64,000 nucleotides of DNA, taken from assembly GCA_947478175.1 (NCBI GenBank), contig CANJUQ010000003.1, forward strand, positions 1-64,000, given 5' to 3'. The stretch comes from Thiotrichales bacterium (GTDB taxonomy: Bacteria; Pseudomonadota; Gammaproteobacteria; Francisellales; CACEW01). How positions within the stretch are numbered: position 1 is the stretch's first letter; every line of letters starts with the position of its first letter. The position numbers were made by a program, and so were the translations under genes. The notes beneath the pieces were generated by a model. That model was given only the letters and a program-made list of their open reading frames with translations. It was not told the origin of the DNA and ran no database searches. Shown here one piece after another: positions 19,609-29,230 of this stretch.

Positions 19609-20835
19609 ATGACCATTCGTATTCCTTATGCCAAAGCTATTCATGGACCAGAAGAAATTCAGGCTGTATTAGAAGTTTTAAACACGACGACTCAGATGGG
19701 GCGCCATGTGATTGATTTTGAATCGCAAGTGGCGAAATTATTTTCAAAGTCTCATGGAGTCATGGTCAATTCAGGCTCTTCGGCGAATATTCTGGCGGTA
19801 GAGATTTTAAATTTACCCAAAGGCGGTGAAGTTATTACGCCTGTTTTAACTTTTCCAACAACTGTTTCGCCTTTGGTGAGAAGTAATTTAATTCCCCATT
19901 TTATAGATGCCACGCCGGGGACTTATTTAATTAATCATGACCTGATTGAAGCCGCGATTAATAAAAAAACTTGCGCCTTAATGATTCCTAATTTAATTGG
20001 CAATTTGGCTGATTGGCCAAGACTCAGAAAAATTGCAGATCAATATAATTTAATTTTAATTGAAGACAGCTGTGACACTTTAGGCGCTGTTTTAAATAAT
20101 CAGCCTGATGGTTTTTATGCTGACATCGTGACCACGAGTTTTTATGGATCACATTTTATTAACTGTGCAGGCAATGGTGGTTTGTTAGCCATGAATAATG
20201 AATTGCTGTGTGAACGGGCCAAAGTTTTAAGATCTTGGGGAAGATATTCTTCGAAGTTTTCGAATATTCAAGAAGCCGAAAACATTCAAAATAGATTTGA
20301 TAATACAGATCAATCTTTTGCTCAATCCCAGGCTAGCTCTTATGACAAGAAATTTTTATTCAGTGGGTTGGGTTATAACTTGGAGCCGTCTGAATTAGGC
20401 GCGGCGTTTGGGTTAGAGCAATTAAAAAGATTAAATAATTTTTTGGAAAAACGAAAAAATAATTTTAAAAAGCATCAAGCATTTTTTAAAAAATATGAAG
20501 AGATTTTATATCTTCCAAAACCTAATCCTGATGGAGATTTTGCATGGCTTTCTTACCCGATTACTTTGAAGTCTATAGCGCCTCATACTCGTAATAATTT
20601 ACAGCAATATTTTGAATCTAAAGGCATTCAAACAAGACCTGTTTTTACGGGAAATATTTTAAAACAACCTGCTTTTTCTAATATCCCTAGAGCGGGTGGA
20701 GACACTTTCCCCGTTGCAGACGAGGTCATGGAGGGTGGGATTTTGCTGGGCTGTCATCCTGGTCTAACAGATGAAATGATCGAAGAGATGCATGATTGTT
20801 TTGATCAATGGATTCAATCTGGAAAAATTAAATAA
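19609..20835 (+). CDS. DegT/DnrJ/EryC1-family PLP enzyme, RfbH/ColD-type sugar 3-dehydratase
   Basis: DegT family fold motifs; active-site segment TSFYGSHFINCAGNGG with His where aminotransferases have Lys. Confidence 0.75.
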   Translation: MTIRIPYAKAIHGPEEIQAVLEVLNTTTQMGRHVIDFESQVAKLFSKSHGVMVNSGSSANILAVEILNLPKGGEVITPVLTFPTTVSPLVRSNLIPHFIDATPGTYLINHDLIEAAINKKTCALMIPNLIGNLADWPRLRKIADQYNLILIEDSCDTLGAVLNNQPDGFYADIVTTSFYGSHFINCAGNGGLLAMNNELLCERAKVLRSWGRYSSKFSNIQEAENIQNRFDNTDQSFAQSQASSYDKKFLFSGLGYNLEPSELGAAFGLEQLKRLNNFLEKRKNNFKKHQAFFKKYEEILYLPKPNPDGDFAWLSYPITLKSIAPHTRNNLQQYFESKGIQTRPVFTGNILKQPAFSNIPRAGGDTFPVADEVMEGGILLGCHPGLTDEMIEEMHDCFDQWIQSGKIK

Positions 20836-21890
20836 TGCGTCTAGGGAATCATTTAGAAGAAGATGCTTTAAGTATTGCCATTGAGTTTCCGAATTTATTT
20901 AGACAGCTACATCAGAAAAAAATTTTTATAACAGGTGGGTCTGGATTTTTCGGTCGTTGGGTGATGGCCGTTTTAAAAGCAGCGATAGAGTTTTATACCC
21001 TCGAGACGGAAGTATTTTTGTTAACCCGCCAAGAGATTAATTTACTCAGAAAGCCAGTTTGGTTAAATAAAATTTCTGGGGATATTAAAAATTTTGATTT
21101 TAAAAAACTGCCTAGCTCCATGGATTTTATTTTGCATATGGCGGCGTCTTCGAATCCCAAAGATTATCAAAATAAACCTGAATCTATGTTTGAAGATATT
21201 GTGCTGGGGGCTCAAAGAATTTTGGAATATGGGGGATTTTCTCAGGCTAAAAAAATATTAGTCACTAGCTCTGGGGCTGTTTATGGCAAGAAATCTAGAG
21301 TTGATCAGCCGATTCGAGAAGATTTAATTCCAGATTTATGGGGTGCAGATATTTATTCCAGAGCGAAATATGAGGCAGAAAAAATCTTTATTTTTTCCAA
21401 TATCCCTTTTGTCATTGCCCGATGCTTTGCGTTCTATGGTGAAACTCAGCCTATTGGCCATGGTTTTGCGATAGCTGACATGCAAGATCAAATTAAAAAA
21501 TTTGGAAAAATTGAGATTAAAAATCCGGGGACTATCCGTAGCTTTATGTATATGGGCGATATGGTTCGAGCTTTATTTTTATTGTTGTTTAAACCAGAGA
21601 TTGAGGGTGTTTTTAATGTAGGCGGTGAGAAGCCTGAATTAATTTTAGAAACAGCTCACAAGATTGCCCCTCTCTGTCCGGGCGAATACAAGATTCGCCC
21701 CTACACAGGTCTGTCTCTCCCGCAAGGGGGGAGACGATATCAGCAGGAACACAATGAAGATTGTCTGCAAAAACTTGAGGATCCAGCAAAAGAAATATCA
21801 GCTGTAACAGCGGGACAATTTAATACTCATAACTATTATGTGCCCTCTGTTCAAAAGCTAAAGGCGTTGGGATTTGCTGAAAGATTTTAG
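20835..21890 (+). CDS. NAD-dependent epimerase/dehydratase containing an in-frame palindromic repeat insertion
   Basis: ITGGSGFFGRWV, SSGAVYG, YSRAKYEAE (SDR YxxxK); segment PLCPGEYKIRPYTGLSLPQGGRR is encoded by repeat DNA. Confidence 0.85.
   Translation: MRLGNHLEEDALSIAIEFPNLFRQLHQKKIFITGGSGFFGRWVMAVLKAAIEFYTLETEVFLLTRQEINLLRKPVWLNKISGDIKNFDFKKLPSSMDFILHMAASSNPKDYQNKPESMFEDIVLGAQRILEYGGFSQAKKILVTSSGAVYGKKSRVDQPIREDLIPDLWGADIYSRAKYEAEKIFIFSNIPFVIARCFAFYGETQPIGHGFAIADMQDQIKKFGKIEIKNPGTIRSFMYMGDMVRALFLLLFKPEIEGVFNVGGEKPELILETAHKIAPLCPGEYKIRPYTGLSLPQGGRRYQQEHNEDCLQKLEDPAKEISAVTAGQFNTHNYYVPSVQKLKALGFAERF
21680..21704. repeat. REP-like palindrome (reverse of GTAGGGGCGAATCTTGTATTCGCCC)
   Basis: GGGCGAATACAAGATTCGCCCCTAC; near-identical copy at 63340..63364. 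Confidence 0.8.
21708..21738. repeat. 31-nt repeat copy B (GGTCTGTCTCTCCCGCAAGGGGGGAGACGAT)
   Basis: One mismatch to 1472..1502; GTCTCTCCC-GCAA-GGGGGGAGAC hairpin. Confidence 0.8.
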
Positions 21891-23580
21891 AAAATTTAGC
21901 TTGAATTATGGCTTGATTTTCAGCTGGGTTTTCGCGCTGAGTGGGATTGTTTTTTATTTAACATATTTCAGAAGTCATTTTGATAATTGTGCGATCGAAG
22001 TGGGGTCGACTTTATATGATATTTGGTCGTTACAGTTTGGATTTTCACATATAGCTTTTCATGAGCTAATTCGACCTGGATTTATGATCAATACGCCTCT
22101 CATGATGCTGGGATTGTCGGGCATTGGACTGTCTTTGCTTTTTATGTCTTTGGTTATTCTGACTGTTATTATTTTTTTATTAGCGTTGGAATCCAATATT
22201 TGGAAAAGTGCTGTATTTCCCTGTTTGATTTTGCTGGTTTTGCCGATGGAAACACGGCCCTTAGAGTATGAAACAGGACCGATTATTTTTTTGCTTTTAA
22301 GTTTGGCTTGTTATGTGCAAAGGCACCGGGGGCGATGGGGTTTTTTGTCTGTTTTATCTGGGATTTTTTTAGCTTATGGGACTTTTGCTAGTTTAAATAT
22401 TTTGCCGGCAGGAATTTTAGTTTCATTGGGTATGATTTTTTTCTATCCGGATTTTAGAGCCAAATTGGCTGGCGGGTCTGCTTTGGTTTTTATAATTATT
22501 TTCATGGGTAGTTATTATGGAGGTGCAGGTGTTCTTGAAAGATTGATCCAGGGCGGTTCTTTTGGAGATTCTGAATTTTTTTTAAAAAACGTCAGAGTAT
22601 TAACAGGATGTATATTATTTATTCCTGTGTTACTCGCTTTGATTTTTGCTTATGCATTAGAAAATTTGAAAAATAAAGCTAAAAAAATACTGACTATTAG
22701 TGTTATTTGCACGATGTTGATTTTAATCGGCTGGTTAGCTTGGATTCGAATTTTTCACGTCTTTACCATTTTGACTGATGGGCTGCAGTTGTTATGTCTG
22801 AGTGTGATTTTTTTCATATTTTATTTTGATGCTTCAAAAGAAGAGATAATAAATTTAGAAAATTTAAAAAACGCTCGAAATATTTTATTTTGTTTTTTGG
22901 CTTTATTAATTTTTTTGTTTTTTCAGCGGACCTATTCATTCAGAACTGATTTGTTTATGGAATGTTATTTACCCTGGTTTTTAATTTTACTGGTCTTGCA
23001 AGGGCGATGTTCGATTTTGATGAGGACAAGATTAATAAAAATAATCGTGTACTCAGTGATGGTGGGCGTATTTTTGATCTGTGCAATGGCTAATTGGATG
23101 TCTTATTCAAGAATTTTGACTGGAGTATCTTTAGGTCAACCTTCAGGAAGGCTGTTAGATAATAATTCTCCAAGTTTTATAGGCCCCAACGTTTCTCAAA
23201 ATTTCGCAGAGATTATTCAAAAATTAAAAACGGCTTATAGCCAAAATCATTGTGAATCTAAGCCTTTTTTAGTTCTGGCCTATCCGGGTTATTACTATTT
23301 ATTTAAGCGCTTGGCACCGTTTGATCATTCTTGGATTTCTAATGAAATTATTATTCCTGACGAGAAAAAAATGACGGATGTTTTTTTAATTCACTGGCTT
23401 TCTCAGCAATCAAGTTGGTGTGTCATTGATAGCAATACGATGACAGGAAGAGTTTGGCTAGAAAAAGAAAATTTTCTAAAACCCACGCGAAATTATTTAG
23501 CGACCCATTCGACGAAAGAAGACTATTTGGGTTACGAGTGGCTGGAAGATAAAAATATTAAGCTATGGGTGAAGGAATGA
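21874..23580 (+). CDS. Multi-pass membrane protein, possible GT-C type glycosyltransferase
   Basis: Many TM helices then a soluble C-terminal domain; similar in layout to 23565..25313. Confidence 0.45.
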   Translation: MLKDFRKFSLNYGLIFSWVFALSGIVFYLTYFRSHFDNCAIEVGSTLYDIWSLQFGFSHIAFHELIRPGFMINTPLMMLGLSGIGLSLLFMSLVILTVIIFLLALESNIWKSAVFPCLILLVLPMETRPLEYETGPIIFLLLSLACYVQRHRGRWGFLSVLSGIFLAYGTFASLNILPAGILVSLGMIFFYPDFRAKLAGGSALVFIIIFMGSYYGGAGVLERLIQGGSFGDSEFFLKNVRVLTGCILFIPVLLALIFAYALENLKNKAKKILTISVICTMLILIGWLAWIRIFHVFTILTDGLQLLCLSVIFFIFYFDASKEEIINLENLKNARNILFCFLALLIFLFFQRTYSFRTDLFMECYLPWFLILLVLQGRCSILMRTRLIKIIVYSVMVGVFLICAMANWMSYSRILTGVSLGQPSGRLLDNNSPSFIGPNVSQNFAEIIQKLKTAYSQNHCESKPFLVLAYPGYYYLFKRLAPFDHSWISNEIIIPDEKKMTDVFLIHWLSQQSSWCVIDSNTMTGRVWLEKENFLKPTRNYLATHSTKEDYLGYEWLEDKNIKLWVKE

Positions 23581-25313
23581 AGTTATTTTGGAACTTAAAG
23601 CAAAAAAATAGAACCGGTTTTTTCTGGCTTTTGGGCATGGTTATTTTTTTGACTCTGATCTTTTGGTTTTTACCTAGATATGACGTCTTTGAGATGGAAG
23701 ATATTCAATGGGTCCGATATGGCCTCATGGCGACTCATGATTTTGGCATCGCACATATTCCGTTTGGATTATTAATGCGTCCCGGGTTTTTATTAAATCT
23801 TCCTGGATTTATTTTAATCGGCCGAAGTTTTGCAGTACTCAGTTTGATTTATAGCTTGGTTGCCATGCTGGCGGGCTGGGTTTTTTACTGGGGTTGGTTT
23901 GTAAAAAAAGGGCCTGTTTGGATTCTGCCAGTGAGCTTAACTTTAGGTTTGTTAATTAGCTCAGAGGTTTTCACTTGGGTCTTTAATTATTTCAATACGA
24001 CGGGAATATTTTTATTGTATGGCTTTGGGTTTTACGGAGCCTGTATTAACCGATCTAAATCTAAGTTTTTTGCAGTGTTTTTAGCTGTTTTGGCAGGTCT
24101 TTGTATTTCTATTGCCCTGATGGGAAATCTAGCGATGGCGCCTGGGGTTTTCTTGATGGGCTTGTTATTAGTTGGGCTGTACTGGCATCGCTGGAGCTGG
24201 GTTTATTTATTGTCTTTGGTTTGTATTTCAGGATTTTTTCTTTGGGGTTATTTAATTCACTGGGGCATTTTGGATCGATTGATCCATGATTCTTTGAGTG
24301 AATCCTCGACGATTAGGATACAGATTTTAATTTTGATTAATTTGAGTTCTGTATTTTTATTGAATTTATTTATATTTTTTATTTATCAAAAAGTGATTAA
24401 AAAATATTTTTCTAAAAAAGCTCAAATAAAAGCCTTTGAGATTTTATTTTGGCTAAGCGCCTTGGGTTTTTTAATCGCTAATTTTATTTTTGTGACAGTG
24501 CAGATAGATGCACATCTAGAGTTTGGTTTGTTTTTCTCGGTGAGTATCTTGATGATTTTGTCGACTTATCAATTAGTCCAAATCAAAACAGGAAAAGTTC
24601 CCCAGAAAGAATGGGCAGTGATTTTGGTTTTTTTCGGGATTTGTATTTTAAACACAACGATTTCAAGAACGCCTTGTATTGCCAGTGTCTATATCCCGTT
24701 TTTATTGTTATGGCTGATCGGGATGTGGCATGAGGCGGGTTTATTAGTTGGCTGGCAAGAGAAATTATGTTGGTTTGGTTTGGTTGTTTTTATCTTGATG
24801 GAATTTAAAAATTTGATTGTTCCAAGTTATGTGGAGGGTCCAAAAACAGGCTGGGAACAGTCCTATTGGATTAGCCAAAATAATACGTATTCGCCTGCTT
24901 GGGATGCCAAGATGCCCCAACAAGATGCTGAATTATTTTCAAACTATGTGCGGCTTTATCAACAATATCATTGTGATCAAAAAGGCTTGTTGGCTTATGA
25001 CCAATTGGTTTCCATGTATGGGCTGGTTCATCGTTTACCCCCTTATGATATTGCGTGGATGGATCGAGGATTGATTTATCCATTAGACCGTCATGCCTCT
25101 GGAGAAGAATCGATTGCTTATTTAAAAAATCAGCCTCATGGCTGGTGTGTGGTCTATCGGGAAAGATCTGGTTTTGGAAGTCGAGAAAAATTAGTTTTTC
25201 ATCGGGATTTAATTTTTAATTATTTAGAAACTCAAAAAACTTCTGTGAATTTCATTGGGAAATTGGCTGTTTCAGGGGATCAGGTTTTTTTATTGGTAAA
25301 GGAAAAAAATTAG
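23565..25313 (+). CDS. Multi-pass membrane protein, paralog-like neighbour of the preceding gene
   Basis: Shared RPGF(M/L)(I/L)N motif, shared C-terminal PFDHSWI/PPYDIAWM and WCV segments. Confidence 0.45.
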   Translation: MGEGMKLFWNLKQKNRTGFFWLLGMVIFLTLIFWFLPRYDVFEMEDIQWVRYGLMATHDFGIAHIPFGLLMRPGFLLNLPGFILIGRSFAVLSLIYSLVAMLAGWVFYWGWFVKKGPVWILPVSLTLGLLISSEVFTWVFNYFNTTGIFLLYGFGFYGACINRSKSKFFAVFLAVLAGLCISIALMGNLAMAPGVFLMGLLLVGLYWHRWSWVYLLSLVCISGFFLWGYLIHWGILDRLIHDSLSESSTIRIQILILINLSSVFLLNLFIFFIYQKVIKKYFSKKAQIKAFEILFWLSALGFLIANFIFVTVQIDAHLEFGLFFSVSILMILSTYQLVQIKTGKVPQKEWAVILVFFGICILNTTISRTPCIASVYIPFLLLWLIGMWHEAGLLVGWQEKLCWFGLVVFILMEFKNLIVPSYVEGPKTGWEQSYWISQNNTYSPAWDAKMPQQDAELFSNYVRLYQQYHCDQKGLLAYDQLVSMYGLVHRLPPYDIAWMDRGLIYPLDRHASGEESIAYLKNQPHGWCVVYRERSGFGSREKLVFHRDLIFNYLETQKTSVNFIGKLAVSGDQVFLLVKEKN

Positions 25314-26180
25314 ATGAAAACTATTTTGAAACTCTGTCGGATTCATCAATATCCCAAAAATTTATTTGTGATGTTGCCTTTGTTTTTTAGTGGGAATTTA
25401 TTGGAACCCGAGCGTCTATGGCCTGCTGTTTGGACGATGGTTGCTTTTTGTTTGATTGCTTCGGGTGTTTATATTTTTAATGACTGGATGGATATTGATT
25501 TAGATAAACAGCATCCCGTTAAAAAATATAGGCCGTTAGCCAATGGTTCTTGGATTCAGCCGTACGCTTTTTTTCTGATGATTTTTTTACTAATTGTTGG
25601 ATGCTTAATAGCTTATTGGGTGAATTGGTCTGTTTTATTAATCTGTGGGCTTTATATTGTTTTAATGGTTTTTTATTCAGTCATTCTCAAGCATTTAGCT
25701 GTCGTTGATCTTTTGATGATTGGTGTGGCTTATATTTTAAGATTATTAGCTGGTGCTTTTGCGGCCAATGTTTCTTTATCGCCTTATATCGTCATGATGA
25801 CTTTCTTTTTGGCGTTATTTTTAGGCTTAGGTAAGCGGCATCATGAGTTTTTATATTGCCAAGAAAAAAATATTCCCACGCGGCCAGCGTTAGCAGGTTA
25901 CTCAGCGCGTTTATTTGATATCGCAACGGCGATCGTGATGGCTTTAATTATCGTGGAATATTTTATGTATACCGTATTGAGTCATTCCCCCGCGGCTATG
26001 AAATCTTCTTATCTTTATTTGACGACTTTTTTTGTGATTGGTGGATCAATGCGATACCTCCAGTTGATCTACGTGAAAAAAAGTGCGGAAGATCCGGCTT
26101 TTTTACTTTTTCATGATCGGATTTTATTGGTGACTGTGTTGGCCTGGGCAGTGAGCTTAGGAGTGATTTTGTATGGTTAA
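25314..26180 (+). CDS. UbiA-family prenyltransferase, decaprenyl-phosphate phosphoribosyltransferase-like
   Basis: NDWMDIDLDKQHPVKKYRPLANG and GLGKRHHEF motifs. Confidence 0.75.
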   Translation: MKTILKLCRIHQYPKNLFVMLPLFFSGNLLEPERLWPAVWTMVAFCLIASGVYIFNDWMDIDLDKQHPVKKYRPLANGSWIQPYAFFLMIFLLIVGCLIAYWVNWSVLLICGLYIVLMVFYSVILKHLAVVDLLMIGVAYILRLLAGAFAANVSLSPYIVMMTFFLALFLGLGKRHHEFLYCQEKNIPTRPALAGYSARLFDIATAIVMALIIVEYFMYTVLSHSPAAMKSSYLYLTTFFVIGGSMRYLQLIYVKKSAEDPAFLLFHDRILLVTVLAWAVSLGVILYG

Positions 26181-26577
26181 AAAAGTTAAAAAAATGATTA
26201 AAAAAAGCTGGGAATCACAACCCATTAGATATTTATTAGTCGGTGGAGTGAACACGCTGATTTCTTATTGTCTGTATGCAGGGTTGATTTATTTAGGTCT
26301 GCATTATGTTTTGGCGGTTTTAATTTCGACGGTGATTGGTGTGATTATTAGCTTTAATACCCAAGGAAGATTGGTATTTAAAAATTTTAAAGCAAAACAG
26401 TTTTTAAAATATGGACTGATGGTTGCTGTAATGTTTTGTTTAAATATTGGTTTGATTCATGGATTTTATAAACTGGGATTGAATTATTATTGGGCGGGAT
26501 TATTAAGCACGGCGTTGATGGCGGGCTTGGGTTATTTTTTAAATAAATATTGGATTTTTACTTGTAAATTTGAATGA
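26173..26577 (+). CDS. GtrA family protein
   Basis: IRYLLVGGVNTLISYCLY...FNTQGRLVFKN, four TM helices. Confidence 0.85.
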   Translation: MVKKVKKMIKKSWESQPIRYLLVGGVNTLISYCLYAGLIYLGLHYVLAVLISTVIGVIISFNTQGRLVFKNFKAKQFLKYGLMVAVMFCLNIGLIHGFYKLGLNYYWAGLLSTALMAGLGYFLNKYWIFTCKFE

Positions 26578-26637
26578 TTTTGATTCATGTTTATTGTTTT
26601 ATTTTTGTACAATTCTTTTTCGATCTTGGTGTGAAAA

Positions 26638-28077
26638 ATGGCTCGTGTTCGAATGAATTTTAAACAGTTAGAAAATTTAGTTTCGCAGGGGGAATCTGCG
26701 TTTCTTGAATTTAAAACATCGACAAGCCAATTGAAACCTGCTTTTGAGACGGTCTGTGCTTTCTTAAATGGCAAAGGCGGAATAGTTCTATTGGGCGTTA
26801 AAAATAAAGGCGAGATAATCGGCCAAGATGTGACGGACAATACGCGTCAAGAAATTGCCAGAGAGTTAAAAAAAATTGAATCGCCTGTTTTAGCGCATGT
26901 GGATGTTTATTACTTAAAGACGGTGCAAGAAAAATCTGTGATTGTTTTGGATGTCACAGCAGGGGATCATGCGCCTTATATTTATGAGGGTCGTCCTTTT
27001 GAACGGATACAGTCGACGACTAGCTTGATGCCCCAAAATCGATATGAGCAATTATTAGTTCGTCGGGGTTATCTCAATCATGCCTGGGAAGGGCATTTGG
27101 CTGAAGAATGTGATTTGGCGGGTTTAGATCAAGAAGAAATTCTTAGAACAATCAAAGAGGGTGTGGATCAAAACAGAGTGAGTGTTGAGGTTTTGAATTA
27201 TGACCTCAAGCGTATTTTGAATAATTTAAACCTGATGAAAGACGGAAAATTAATTAACGCGGCAGCTGTGTTATTTGCCAAAGACGTCGAGAAAAATTAC
27301 TCCCATTGCATGATTCGAATGGCGCGTTTTAGAGGCATCGATAAATTAGGCGATTTTTTGGATAACCAAAGAGTCTATGGCAATGCTTTTAGACTCATAG
27401 AAGCTGCGACGCATTTTATTCAAAGGCATTTACCCATCGCGAGTTTTTTTGAGCCTGGAAGAATGCAACGGACGGATCAGCCAGCAGTTCCGATGTTAGC
27501 TTTACGAGAAGCGTTGATTAATGCCATTAGTCATCGGGACTATTCGCGACGAATAGCAACGATTTCTTTAGCTATTTATGATGACCGATTAGAGATTTGG
27601 AATAACGGCCCGTTGGCGCCAGAGTTGAAACTTGAAGATCTGAAAAAAGAGCATGACTCCTATCCCAGAAACAAAATTATTGCGTCTGTTTTTTATACCC
27701 GAGGTTGGGTGGAATCGTGGGGAACAGGGACAACTCGCATGGCGGGATATTGCACGAGAAACGGAACTCCTGAGCCTGAGTTTGAAGAACATTCGGGCGG
27801 ATTTGTCATTAGATTTAGATTTAAAGAGCCAATGGGTGGTTCTCAAATAAAAGACGTTCAGGAAAAAGGGCTTGATCTAAGTATTAGACAGCAAAAAATC
27901 TTAGAAATTTTGGCGGATGGGGCTTTGTTAAGTGCCAAGGAAATACGGGAGAAATTGGATATGGACGTCAGTTCTCGGGCGATTCAGATGGACTTGAATA
28001 TTTTGAAAAACAATGGTCATGTACAACAAGTGGGGATCAGTGTCGCTTCTTCATGGAGAAAGAATGGTGATAAATAA
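26638..28077 (+). CDS. AlbA_2/Schlafen-type ATP-binding protein with C-terminal winged helix
   Basis: ESAFLEFKTS...FLNGKGGIVLLGVKNKGEIIGQ; REALINAISHRDYS; C-terminal HTH. Confidence 0.85.
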   Translation: MARVRMNFKQLENLVSQGESAFLEFKTSTSQLKPAFETVCAFLNGKGGIVLLGVKNKGEIIGQDVTDNTRQEIARELKKIESPVLAHVDVYYLKTVQEKSVIVLDVTAGDHAPYIYEGRPFERIQSTTSLMPQNRYEQLLVRRGYLNHAWEGHLAEECDLAGLDQEEILRTIKEGVDQNRVSVEVLNYDLKRILNNLNLMKDGKLINAAAVLFAKDVEKNYSHCMIRMARFRGIDKLGDFLDNQRVYGNAFRLIEAATHFIQRHLPIASFFEPGRMQRTDQPAVPMLALREALINAISHRDYSRRIATISLAIYDDRLEIWNNGPLAPELKLEDLKKEHDSYPRNKIIASVFYTRGWVESWGTGTTRMAGYCTRNGTPEPEFEEHSGGFVIRFRFKEPMGGSQIKDVQEKGLDLSIRQQKILEILADGALLSAKEIREKLDMDVSSRAIQMDLNILKNNGHVQQVGISVASSWRKNGDK

Positions 28078-28084
28078 AGAATCG

Positions 28085-28130
28085 GCAAAAGCGCGCAAAA
28101 GCGCGCAAAAGCGCGCAAAAGCGCGCAGAA
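28085..28130. repeat. Short tandem repeat, 10-bp unit GCGCGCAAAA, about 4 copies
   Basis: gcgcgcaaaa x3 plus gcgcgcagaa at 28091..28130, preceded by a partial unit. Confidence 0.9.
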
Positions 28131-28207
28131 ATCTGGCGGAACTTAGGCAAAGTTAGGAAAACTTAGGCAAAAGCGTGCAAAATTTTTAAAACCATAAGAG
28201 AAACCTC

Positions 28208-29152
28208 ATGTCCCACAATTCCCCATTAATTTCTATCGTCACGGGCTGTTATAACGAAGTCGACAATGTTGAACACCTTCATGAAAAAATTCGTGCCGAG
28301 TTTTCAAAACTCCCCCAATATCAATTCGAACATATTTTTATTGATAATGACTCTGTCGATGGAACCCAGGAAAAATTATTAGCGCTGGCTGAGAAATATC
28401 CGAATATAAAACTCATTTTTAATGCCCGAAATTTTGGGCACATTCGATCGCCTTACCATGGGTTACTCCAAGCCAAAGGCGATGCTGTGATTTCAGTTGT
28501 GGCAGATTTACAAGACCCCCCTGAGAAAATCCCAGAATTTATCAAAAAATGGGAAGAAGGTTTTAAAGTAGTCATTGGGGTGAAGCCCAGTTCTGATGAA
28601 AATTTTTTAATGTTTGGAGTCAGGAAATTTTATTATTGGCTGGCGAGTAAAATTTCAGAAGTAAAATTAATAAAAAATTTTACAGGCTTTGGTTTATATG
28701 ATCAGTCTATCATTCAAGAACTCAGAAATTATAAAGAGCCATACCCCTATTTTCGCGGTTTAATTGCTGAGATGGGTTTTAAGATTTGTGAAATTCCCTA
28801 TCATCAGCCGCTTAGAAAATTTGGAAAGACTAAAAATAATTTTTATACCAATTTTGATATGGCTTTACTGGGACTGACTTCGCACTCGAAGATGCCACTG
28901 AGAATGGCGACGATGACGGGATGTGGAGTGGGTTTGATTAGTTTTTTAACTGCGTTGGTTTATTTAATTTATAAATTAATTTATTGGAACTCTTTTGAGC
29001 TAGGCATGGCGCCGGTGATTATTGGGATGTTTTTCTTGGGCGGGATTCAATTATTTTTTATTGGATTAATAGGTGAATATATTTTGAATATTTTTACTAG
29101 AGTTCAAGATCGGCCACATGTGGTGGAAAAGAGAAGAGTTAATTGGGAATGA
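28208..29152 (+). CDS. Family 2 glycosyltransferase, GtrB/DPM-like with two C-terminal TM helices
   Basis: ISIVTGCYNEVDNV, VVADLQDPPEKIP, C-terminal FFLGGIQLFFIGLIGEYI. Confidence 0.88.
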   Translation: MSHNSPLISIVTGCYNEVDNVEHLHEKIRAEFSKLPQYQFEHIFIDNDSVDGTQEKLLALAEKYPNIKLIFNARNFGHIRSPYHGLLQAKGDAVISVVADLQDPPEKIPEFIKKWEEGFKVVIGVKPSSDENFLMFGVRKFYYWLASKISEVKLIKNFTGFGLYDQSIIQELRNYKEPYPYFRGLIAEMGFKICEIPYHQPLRKFGKTKNNFYTNFDMALLGLTSHSKMPLRMATMTGCGVGLISFLTALVYLIYKLIYWNSFELGMAPVIIGMFFLGGIQLFFIGLIGEYILNIFTRVQDRPHVVEKRRVNWE

Positions 29153-29174
29153 TGGAATGATTGGATTGGTTTTC

Positions 29175-29200
29175 GTAGGGGCAGACCTGCGTGTCTGCCC
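29175..29200. repeat. REP-like palindrome GTAGGGGCAGACCTGCGTGTCTGCCC
   Basis: GTAG head plus imperfect stem; compensatory variant of 41909..41934. Confidence 0.75.
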
Positions 29201-29230
29201 TCTTAGAATGAAGCGAGGGAGTGGGAAATC

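Noticed and set aside
28085-28130. CRISPR-like repeat array
   Set aside because: 10-bp direct tandem units without spacers; a simple repeat. No CRISPR array or cas gene was seen.
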